Origin: Alphaproteobacteria bacterium
GTDB taxonomy: Bacteria > Pseudomonadota > Alphaproteobacteria > Micavibrionales > SZUA-601
Direction of reading: 5' to 3'
Length of the DNA stretch: 5,162 nucleotides
Assembly (NCBI GenBank): GCA_003250865.1
Contig: QKJH01000202.1
Coordinates: forward strand, 1 to 5,162
The position numbers and the translations under genes are program-made. Shown here piece after piece: positions 1-5,162 of the stretch (position 1 is the first letter of the stretch; each line of letters begins with the position of its first letter). The notes below the pieces were generated by a model. It was not told the DNA's origin. It was given only the letters and a program-made list of their open reading frames with translations, and made no database searches.

Positions 1-6
1 ACATCT

Positions 7-19
7 GGAAACTGTTTCC
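7..19. repeat. 13-bp perfect palindrome left of the trxA terminator
   Basis: GGAAAC and GTTTCC are exact inverse complements around a single central T. The one-base centre is too tight for an RNA hairpin with the full stem, so a protein-binding site is the more natural reading if it is anything at all. A 6-bp arm can arise by chance. The left edge of the window cuts off the context, so the gene it might serve cannot be seen. Confidence 0.3.
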
Positions 20-35
20 TACTTTACACGGACAT

Positions 36-65
36 AACAAAAGCCCGCCAAAAAAGGCGGGCTTT
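36..65 (-). terminator. Intrinsic terminator of trxA
   Basis: A GC-rich inverted repeat, GCCCGCC at 43-49 and GGCGGGC at 56-62, is extended by three A:T pairs on each side and has a 6-base loop of A (plus strand). Read on the minus strand the stem is followed by TTTTGTTATG, a usable though interrupted U-tract. It lies about 20 bases after the trxA stop codon, the expected place for a Rho-independent terminator. On the plus strand the stem is followed by only TTT then C, so bidirectional termination would be weaker. Confidence 0.85.
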
Positions 66-85
66 CATCACATAAAACTAATATA

Positions 86-406
86 TTATACAGCTTGGTC
101 AATCCATTGTACCAAAGCGTCTTTTGACAAAGAACCAACTTGTGTTTTGACTAATTCCCCACCTTTGAACAGCATCAGTGTCGGAATACCACGCACACCA
201 TATTTAGCAGGTGTTTGCGGGTTTTCGTCGACGTTGATTTTTACAACCGTTGCTTTACCGGCAACTTCTTCGGCAACTTCGTCCAAAACAGGAGAAAGTG
301 CGCGGCACGGGCCGCACCACGGAGCCCAAAAATCAACAACGACCGGTCCATCTGCTTTGAGTACATCCGACTCGAAATTTGCATCCGTTCCTTTAACACT
401 CGACAT
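86..406 (-). CDS. trxA: Thioredoxin (TrxA)
   Basis: This is a cytosolic thiol-disulfide oxidoreductase that, in the family, is reduced by thioredoxin reductase with NADPH and passes electrons to ribonucleotide reductase, peroxiredoxins and oxidised proteins. The 106-residue length is typical of a single-domain bacterial thioredoxin. The active site W30-C31-G32-P33-C34 is intact, preceded by the buried acidic residue D25 in VVVDFWAPW. The cis-proline P75 sits in GIPTLMLF, followed by the usual F-K-G-G turn and C-terminal helix. There is no signal peptide. The start at 406 has a good ribosome binding site on the minus strand (GAAAGGA, then AAAATAAT before ATG). It is transcribed alone, divergently from the four-gene operon, and is closed by a strong terminator at 36-65. 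Nothing is odd about it. Confidence 0.97.
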   Translation of the reverse strand: MSSVKGTDANFESDVLKADGPVVVDFWAPWCGPCRALSPVLDEVAEEVAGKATVVKINVDENPQTPAKYGVRGIPTLMLFKGGELVKTQVGSLSKDALVQWIDQAV

Positions 407-474
407 TATTTTTTCCTTTCAACTGAAATTAACGTAAAAGAAAACCCTTTATTGTTTAATTTTCTTTTGTAATC

Positions 475-504
475 TTCCAAATTAGAATCAAAACTGTATA
501 TAAT
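475..504 (+). promoter_or_regulatory. Candidate operon promoter with consensus -10
   Basis: A perfect TATAAT lies at 499-504, with a weak -35-like TTCCAA at 475-480 and 18 bases between them. Transcription would begin near 511, leaving a leader of about 60 bases before the ATG at 572. The poor -35 element suggests an activator or simply a weak promoter. Its -10 abuts the -35 of the opposing trxA candidate, so the two promoters could interfere with one another. Confidence 0.42.
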
Positions 505-510
505 ATGCAA
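481..510 (-). promoter_or_regulatory. Candidate trxA promoter
   Basis: On the minus strand TTGCAT (505-510) and TCTAAT (481-486) are separated by 18 bases. They match the sigma-70 consensus -35 in part and the -10 at five of six positions. The start of transcription would lie near position 474, giving a leader of about 70 bases before the trxA ATG. The region is AT-rich, so chance matches are likely. The call rests on spacing and position only. Confidence 0.33.
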
Positions 511-517
511 TATTAAC

Positions 518-533
518 GACTGCCTGTACAGTC
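518..533. repeat. Inverted repeat in the operon leader, possible operator
   Basis: GACTG (518-522) and CAGTC (529-533) form a 5-bp inverted repeat with a 6-base centre. Inside it, CTGTACAG (524-531) is a perfect 8-bp palindrome. The element sits just after the predicted transcription start of the operon (near 511), where a repressor could act. No known operator is recognised and the arms are short, so this is a suggestion only. Confidence 0.3.
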
Positions 534-571
534 AAGATAGAGCGTAAAGGTAAAAAAACCAGAGATAATGA

Positions 572-2929
572 ATGGGTGATGATAATTTTTCAATATCCGA
601 GGAGATGAAGAAAGCAAAAACGCAACAGCTTTCGCGGCTCAAAGCACAGCTATTCGAGCAGAAAACCAAATCCTTTGATGATAACCACGATTTTACCATG
701 TCGCACTTTTTGGTCCGTCCTGGCGGATCCATTGCTGTAATGGGAGCCGGGGACGGACGGGTATGTGCCGAATATGCACGTCTGAAGCCCCATTTGCAGA
801 TTATCGGTCTGGAAAACAACCCCCACAACATCAGCAAAGCGCAAAAGAGATTCAAAATTTCCAACCTGTCCATGATACAAGGGGACATGGAAATGATACC
901 TTTTGCCGACAACACACTTCATGGATTACTGCATGCCGGTACATTGCACCGTCTTTATTCACGAACCGGCTACAATATTACCTCGGTCATGAATGCCTTA
1001 AGAACCCAAATGGCCGCCCTAAAGCTAGGAGGACTTCTTGTTATTCGGGATTACATCCTGCCTACGGGCAACAAGTTTATTCTGATGGAATTTCCAGACA
1101 CAAAAAGCTATGGCAAAGATATTCATGACTTATCGGATGCCGACTTACTTCTTCGCTTTTCACAAACCGCGCGTCCGCTTGACACGAATGGCTGTGAAGG
1201 TTTTTTTATCGAGGAACTTGAATCCAAAACTGATGGCACACGTCTTTTCCGCCTGCCCTATAAATGGGCTGTCGAATTTATCTATCGCATGGATAAGCGC
1301 GATGACTGGGATGCCGAGCTGCTTCAGGAATATACTTTTCTTACCCCGCATGAGCTATCAAAGCAACTTGATCTACTGGGTGTCCGTACCATTTATACTG
1401 GCCCATATTGGGATGAAGATACGATTACAAACAACTATCAGGATCGCTTTAAACTCTATTCCGAAGATGGCCAGACAATTGAATATCCTCCTACTACATT
1501 TGTTACAGTCGCCCAAAAGATTGGCATTAACGAACCGGTTATTATTCAGGAAAGGCGCCCTTTATCAGCAGATGACAAGGATACGCAACTCACCATCAAA
1601 GCCGTTAAGGATGATGATAACCATGTCTATGAATTCGCCGAATTGAAAAATAATACAAACGATATTCTCCCCTATCGTATTACCGACGACGGGCGCTTAT
1701 TTATTCTTTTGCGTTCCGGCGTACCGCGTCCGGCGGTGGGTGCCGCACCGCGTGGAACACCTAATTTGGATGGAAAAACATGGTCAGGCTTTATGTTTGA
1801 GCCGATTGTTATTCCAGCCGGACTGGGAGATGAGCGTGATGACGTCATACGTGAAACGCTTTATGATTTAATCCGCATTCCCTTTGAGGATCAAGGACAA
1901 TCAGAATTCATCACAAGCTACTTTCCTGATGCTGAAAAAATTTCTTCGCGTGTTGATGCATACTCTATCGAAGTAAAATTGCCGCGTGATGCACTCAAGC
2001 GCGCGCAAGCGAACGAAGCCCAACACCATCCTTTTAACCCGGGATTTGTGCGCGAATTTGACGCACAAGATGTTTTGAAAGCTATTCATGTCGGACTGGT
2101 ACCGGATACCCGTTTGGAAATTGCCCTTACAGTGTTGATGGAAAATTTGGGCATTACACCCGAAAATTTAATTGCCGAACATATTAAACCTGGCATCAGT
2201 TCACCAAAAAAAATTCTTACGCCGGATGAGGTAGAGGAACTTTCACGAAAAGGCAATATCTTTACTGTTACAGACGAACGCCCCGGCTCAATTAAACACG
2301 TACATTCCATCTTTGTTGAAGAAACTCGTATTGACGGTTTGGCAACAGGAGTTGCAACCCATCACCATGATATGATTCTTCCCATACACACCAGCACCAA
2401 TACCGTGGTGGTATTACCGCTGACCGTTGATTCAGCATCCGGCGAAATGATGGTAGGACTAGAACAACGCAAAGCGCCGGCGGCCAACCGTGTCGGAGGA
2501 CAGGAAACGCAGCTGAACTTGCCAACATTCAGGCTGCCCGAAGATATTCGCACAATTTCACAAGCAAAAGAATTTGTTGCGGTACAAATAGGATGTCGTC
2601 CTGAGGACTTAAGACAGATGGGCAGTAGCTATTTTATTCATAGTGAAACCGGCCCCGAACGCATTTTTCCAATGTCAGTGTGCAACCCCGGTGATATTGA
2701 TTTTAATAATATGGACTTTATTCATTATCAATATCTCAACTTTCTGATGCAGCCGATTGCCGAAGGCCCATTACGGGATAAAAGCACCATGGGGCTGATG
2801 CTGAAAGGTAAAAAATGGCTACAGCAAATGCACGGTTATGGCTACTCAAATACCGATGTTTTAAATGAAACCCAAAAAAGACAATTGCGTGAGAACCTGT
2901 TTCAACCACCACCGTTAAAACCTGAATAA
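572..2929 (+). CDS. 785-aa methyltransferase fused to two degenerate Nudix-like domains
   Basis: I do not recognise this as a named protein. Residues about 40-165 form a class I SAM-dependent methyltransferase: glycine-rich loop G58-A-G-D-G-R63, the acidic residue E81 after the second strand (IIGLE), G104-D105 after the third, and LKLGGLLVIRDY as the later strand. Residues about 167-318 are a linker region with aromatic-rich stretches (LPYKWAVEFIYRMD, LQEYTFL, YPPTTFVTVAQK). Residues about 350-530 look Nudix-like: a PAG at 415-417, R427-E428, then a late G508-LVPDT motif. Residues about 562-755 look like a second copy, with YFIHSETGPERI and G732-PLRDKST. Neither copy keeps the full Nudix glutamate set. 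No signal peptide or membrane segment is evident, so it is probably cytosolic. The start at 572 has only a weak AGAG upstream; an in-frame stop at 569-571 excludes longer forms, and M12 (605) is the alternative. It is the first gene of the operon. The methyltransferase is fairly sure; the Nudix reading is inference. Confidence 0.8.
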   Translation: MGDDNFSISEEMKKAKTQQLSRLKAQLFEQKTKSFDDNHDFTMSHFLVRPGGSIAVMGAGDGRVCAEYARLKPHLQIIGLENNPHNISKAQKRFKISNLSMIQGDMEMIPFADNTLHGLLHAGTLHRLYSRTGYNITSVMNALRTQMAALKLGGLLVIRDYILPTGNKFILMEFPDTKSYGKDIHDLSDADLLLRFSQTARPLDTNGCEGFFIEELESKTDGTRLFRLPYKWAVEFIYRMDKRDDWDAELLQEYTFLTPHELSKQLDLLGVRTIYTGPYWDEDTITNNYQDRFKLYSEDGQTIEYPPTTFVTVAQKIGINEPVIIQERRPLSADDKDTQLTIKAVKDDDNHVYEFAELKNNTNDILPYRITDDGRLFILLRSGVPRPAVGAAPRGTPNLDGKTWSGFMFEPIVIPAGLGDERDDVIRETLYDLIRIPFEDQGQSEFITSYFPDAEKISSRVDAYSIEVKLPRDALKRAQANEAQHHPFNPGFVREFDAQDVLKAIHVGLVPDTRLEIALTVLMENLGITPENLIAEHIKPGISSPKKILTPDEVEELSRKGNIFTVTDERPGSIKHVHSIFVEETRIDGLATGVATHHHDMILPIHTSTNTVVVLPLTVDSASGEMMVGLEQRKAPAANRVGGQETQLNLPTFRLPEDIRTISQAKEFVAVQIGCRPEDLRQMGSSYFIHSETGPERIFPMSVCNPGDIDFNNMDFIHYQYLNFLMQPIAEGPLRDKSTMGLMLKGKKWLQQMHGYGYSNTDVLNETQKRQLRENLFQPPPLKPE

Positions 2930-2934
2930 CGACC

Positions 2935-3687
2935 ATGGATAAGCCGCTACTTTTTGATACAGAACGTCGTCGCCTTAACCTTATACGTGCTACAGCTAAT
3001 TTTAGGAAGCACGACTTTCTTTTTAAAAAAACAGAACAATCAATTGAAGAACGCCTGTCGTTTATTAAACGTGATTTTAGATCCATTCTGCTTATTGATG
3101 ACCACAGTAATAGCCTCTTCGATTTTTTAAACACGCTTTACCCAAAAGCTTCCATAAAATACTTTTCTTCAAGCAATATTCATATGCTTAAACAATCAAA
3201 CTTCGATTGTATCATCAACCTTCTTACCCTTCATTGGGATAACGACATTTCAAATACGCTCAACCAATGCCACAGCCTCTTGAAACCCGATGGCGTTTTT
3301 ATTGCATCCCTTTTTGGCAATGAAACACTCAAAGATTTACGCCACAGCTTTATCGAAGTTGAGAGTGAGTTGTATCAGAGCATAACACCACATATTGCAC
3401 CGGCAATCGACATAAAATCTCTGGGCCTTCTGATGCAAAAAGCAGGATTTGAGGCGCCGGTTATGGACTGCGAGGATTACACCGTTCTGCACCAGACTCT
3501 TTTATCTCTATTTCACGATTTGCGCGGCATGGGAGAAAATAATGCGCTTCATTCACCTGCACGCATGATTACCCGAAATTTTCTTAAACAGCTTGAAGAG
3601 AACTATGCCGGAAAGACTCGTCAAAATGACGGTTTTCTTGCAACGCGTTTTGATGTACTTTATGCCATAGGTTGGAAAAAATCATAA
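2935..3687 (+). CDS. NDUFAF5-like methyltransferase-family protein with degenerate SAM loop
   Basis: The 250-residue protein follows the alphaproteobacterial relatives of mitochondrial NDUFAF5 (a complex I assembly factor that hydroxylates an arginine of NDUFS7) along its length: an N-terminal LFD...RRR...DFL segment, NLLTLHW at 95-101, LLKPDGVFIASLFGNETLKDLR at about 115-135, the ITPHIAPAIDIKSLGLLMQKAGF stretch, LFHDLRGMGENNAL at about 192-205, and a closing ATRFDVLYAIGWK. These resemblances are from memory of the family. The part that should hold the glycine-rich SAM loop reads ILLIDDHSNSL (51-61), with no GxGxG at all, so cofactor binding may be lost or altered. It follows the preceding stop by 5 bases with no visible ribosome binding site, which points to translational coupling. 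A tandem stop TAATAA ends it. A role in complex I assembly is possible, but the neighbours do not support it directly. Confidence 0.8.
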   Translation: MDKPLLFDTERRRLNLIRATANFRKHDFLFKKTEQSIEERLSFIKRDFRSILLIDDHSNSLFDFLNTLYPKASIKYFSSSNIHMLKQSNFDCIINLLTLHWDNDISNTLNQCHSLLKPDGVFIASLFGNETLKDLRHSFIEVESELYQSITPHIAPAIDIKSLGLLMQKAGFEAPVMDCEDYTVLHQTLLSLFHDLRGMGENNALHSPARMITRNFLKQLEENYAGKTRQNDGFLATRFDVLYAIGWKKS

Positions 3688-3702
3688 TAAGGAACCAACG
3701 CC

Positions 3703-4605
3703 ATGCATATCGGTATTGATTTAGGCGGCACAAAAATAGAACTTCGCGCTTTTGAGAAAAACAGCGGTGACGAGCTGTATAAAAAGCGTATACCTACCCC
3801 CAAAACCACATACTCAGACACATTAAATGCCATGGCCGGATTGGTCATAGAGGCAGAGGAAGCGTTAAACAAAACCGGTACCGTTGGCATCGGCATTCCG
3901 GGTGCAATTTCAAAAGACACAGGACTGGTAAAAAATGCAAACTCAACAAAACTTATTGGCCATCCTTTGGACAAAGATATAGGAAAGCTTCTTAGCCGCC
4001 CTATTCGCGTCAGCAATGATGCCAACTGCTTTGTACTCTCCGAAGCCGTGGATGGAGCGGCGAAAGAAGGCAAAGTTGTGTTCGGTGTCATTTTGGGAAC
4101 AGGATGCGGTGGCGGCATTGTTGTTAACAAGCATATCATCGAAGGTGCAAACCTGATCGCAGGCGAGTGGGGACACAACCCTTTACCGCAACAAACGGAA
4201 TATGAATACCGCAACGCTCCGGAATGTTATTGCGGCAAAAAAGGCTGTATCGAAACATGGGTTTCCGGTACCGGCTTTCATCAGGACTACACCCGTCAAA
4301 CAGGTATTGAGTCGAGCGGAAAAAAAATTATGGAACTGGTCGCCAAACAAGATGGAAAAGCCATAAATGCGCTGGATAATTATATGGACAGATTGGCACG
4401 GTCATTGGCTTCTATCATGAATATATTGGATCCTGACATTATTGTTTTGGGCGGCGGCATGAGCAACGTTGACTTGCTATACGAGCGTGTTCCCTTGTTG
4501 TGGAAACCGCATGTTTTTTCCGATTTTATTCACACAAAATTGGTTCCTCCGCAATACGGTGATTCATCCGGTGTGCGGGGCGCAGCATGGCTGTGGAAAG
4601 AATAA
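3703..4605 (+). CDS. mak: ROK-family fructokinase / mannofructokinase (Mak)
   Basis: This cytosolic sugar kinase would phosphorylate fructose at C6 with ATP; E. coli Mak also accepts mannose. The 300 residues match the usual length. The N-terminal phosphate-binding motif D6-L-G-G-T-K11 and the catalytic aspartate D106 in SNDANCF are intact. The ROK signature runs through GTGCGGGIV (about 132-140) to GEWGH (154-158). The zinc site is complete: H158, C175, C177 and C182 in CYCGKKGC. Mak-like stretches NANST (78-82), VLGGGMSNVD and the C-terminal GDSSGVRGAAWLW favour Mak over NagK or glucokinase. The start has a good AAGGA at 3689-3693, nine bases before ATG. It is 15 bp after the previous gene and 30 bp before a mannose-6-phosphate isomerase cupin, so its product would be the substrate of the next enzyme. 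An N-acetylhexosamine kinase is the main alternative. Confidence 0.9.
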   Translation: MHIGIDLGGTKIELRAFEKNSGDELYKKRIPTPKTTYSDTLNAMAGLVIEAEEALNKTGTVGIGIPGAISKDTGLVKNANSTKLIGHPLDKDIGKLLSRPIRVSNDANCFVLSEAVDGAAKEGKVVFGVILGTGCGGGIVVNKHIIEGANLIAGEWGHNPLPQQTEYEYRNAPECYCGKKGCIETWVSGTGFHQDYTRQTGIESSGKKIMELVAKQDGKAINALDNYMDRLARSLASIMNILDPDIIVLGGGMSNVDLLYERVPLLWKPHVFSDFIHTKLVPPQYGDSSGVRGAAWLWKE

Positions 4606-4635
4606 TTATTTTCATCTATCTTGAGGAGTGTTTAA

Positions 4636-5019
4636 ATGAGCAACTATGACCCTAATAATTATAAAGTTGGTGACAGCGACATTCGCCCATGGGGCAAATG
4701 GGAGGTGGTCGGTTTTTATCAAAAAGACGGAGAAGACTATGTTGAAAAACACATCACCGTTACACCGACAGGTATTTTGTCGCTTCAGTCACACAAACTG
4801 CGCCGCGAGAAATGGACGGTTCTAAAAGGCAAGTTGCGGGTTACCCTGAATGACAATATCATTGATATGAGCGAAGGAGAGTCCATCGATATTCCAGCAA
4901 ACGCCAAACATCGCATGGAGAACCCCTTTAATGAGGACGTAGTTGTGCATGAAATTCAAATGGGCGAATGCAAAGAAAGCGATATTATCCGTTACGAAGA
5001 TGCCTACGGAAGAAGTTAA
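4636..5019 (+). CDS. Type II mannose-6-phosphate isomerase cupin, single domain
   Basis: The 127 residues form one cupin barrel matching the isomerase part of type II phosphomannose isomerases, which interconvert mannose-6-phosphate and fructose-6-phosphate. Family landmarks are R17-PWG-K-W at the start, the metal-site run S49-L-Q-S-H53...E58-K-W, then VLKGKLRV, GESIDIP and H92, and the ending DIIRYEDAYGR. The likely metal ligands Q51, H53, E58 and H92 are all present. In many bacteria this domain is the C-terminal part of ManC, after a GDP-mannose pyrophosphorylase domain; here it stands alone, and the intergenic gap holds no remnant of one. A strong GAGGAG (4623-4628) sits 7 bases before ATG. 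It is the last gene of the operon and its stop overlaps that of the convergent gene. Free-standing cupins of this type may act on other sugars, so the substrate is less sure than the fold. Confidence 0.85.
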   Translation: MSNYDPNNYKVGDSDIRPWGKWEVVGFYQKDGEDYVEKHITVTPTGILSLQSHKLRREKWTVLKGKLRVTLNDNIIDMSEGESIDIPANAKHRMENPFNEDVVVHEIQMGECKESDIIRYEDAYGRS

Positions 5020-5162
5020 AGCTGGAACGGAATTTGTGATTTTTCGATTGCATCCATTTTTGCAGTTACAACGGTTAATTCATTTTGTAGCGCGGCAATC
5101 TCTTCGTTAGAATCGGCCAAGCTGATGGCTTGTGTGATGCCTGTAATTTGTGTCTCCCACGC
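5016..5162 (-). CDS. C-terminal end of an unidentified protein with a short coiled coil (partial)
   Basis: On the minus strand an open frame enters from the right edge and ends at a TAA at 5016-5018, giving 48 residues. I do not recognise the protein. The segment has hydrophobic residues I22, L25, L29, V32, M36 and I39 (numbered within this fragment) in perfect 3-4 heptad spacing, flanked by E, K, Q and N, so the C-terminus very likely forms an amphipathic helix or coiled coil. It ends in the short tail SQIPFQL. The gene converges on the cupin gene and shares four bases with it. Coding character (clean frame to the edge, convincing heptads, normal composition) is good, but no function can be given from this piece. 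Confidence 0.65.
   Translation of the reverse strand, partial: AWETQITGITQAISLADSNEEIAALQNELTVVTAKMDAIEKSQIPFQL

Noticed and set aside
2..37. Possible plus-strand gene end (HLETVSYFTRT then TAA at 35-37) entering from the left edge
   Set aside because: Eleven codons are too few to support coding. It would fit a convergent gene sharing the terminator at 36-65, but all three plus-strand frames are open over this short stretch, so there is no basis for choosing.
147..472. Two plus-strand frames opposite trxA
   Set aside because: They mirror the thioredoxin gene on the other strand. Thioredoxin has its active-site motif and a proper ribosome binding site, whereas these have neither.
407..571. 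A riboswitch or structured RNA in the intergenic region
   Set aside because: Apart from the short GACTG/CAGTC repeat there are no stable paired stems, and the region is AT-rich and too short for most known riboswitches plus both promoters.
1110..1646. A 178-codon plus-strand frame inside the 785-aa gene
   Set aside because: It is out of frame within a continuous gene, has no ribosome binding site, and its composition is low-complexity in L, S, M and R.
2881..2929. Frameshift or truncation at the end of the 785-aa protein (PPPLKPE tail)
   Set aside because: The tail is short and polar after a helix, the frame ends cleanly and the next gene begins 5 bases later, so nothing points to a broken gene.
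2736..3134. A 132-codon minus-strand frame spanning the junction of the first two operon genes
   Set aside because: It runs antisense across two real genes and has no domain. The basic, serine-rich translation looks like a chance frame.
3660..4214. A 184-codon minus-strand open frame opposite the start of mak
   Set aside because: It lies wholly antisense to a well-supported kinase with intact motifs. Its translation is rich in P, S and F with no recognisable domain, as expected of a shadow frame.

Overview
This window looks like a stretch of chromosome from a moderately AT-rich proteobacterium, most likely an alphaproteobacterium. The strongest taxonomic hint is the protein at 2935-3687, which resembles the alphaproteobacterial/mitochondrial NDUFAF5-type methyltransferase-like family. 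The thioredoxin is also of ordinary proteobacterial type. This assignment is inferred from protein resemblance alone; no rRNA or other marker is present. There is no sign of insertion sequences, tRNAs, CRISPR repeats or phage structural genes.

Layout. On the left, trxA (thioredoxin, 406 down to 86, minus strand) ends just before a clear intrinsic terminator (36-65). A 165-bp divergent intergenic region (407-571) holds candidate promoters for both directions, overlapping each other, and a small palindrome. To the right, four plus-strand genes are closely packed (gaps of 5, 15 and 30 bp) and look like one operon. They are: a 785-aa multidomain protein (572-2929) with an N-terminal SAM-methyltransferase domain followed by what I read as two degenerate Nudix-like domains; a 250-aa NDUFAF5-like methyltransferase-family protein whose glycine-rich SAM loop is lost (2935-3687); a ROK-family fructokinase/mannofructokinase, mak (3703-4605); and a single-domain cupin of the type II mannose-6-phosphate isomerase family (4636-5019). 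The operon meets, tail to tail, the 3' end of a minus-strand gene running off the right edge (5016-5162). The two stop codons share the tetranucleotide TTAA.

How the genes may work together. Mak and the cupin isomerase form a coherent pair: fructose or mannose is phosphorylated, and fructose-6-phosphate and mannose-6-phosphate are interconverted, feeding glycolysis or GDP-mannose synthesis. The 785-aa protein is the least ordinary element. Its Nudix-like halves resemble NDP-sugar/ADP-ribose pyrophosphatase folds but have lost most catalytic acids, so it may bind rather than cleave a nucleotide-linked ligand, with the methyltransferase acting on that ligand or on a linked substrate. Its position with sugar-phosphate genes fits a nucleotide-sugar theme, but that link is inference.
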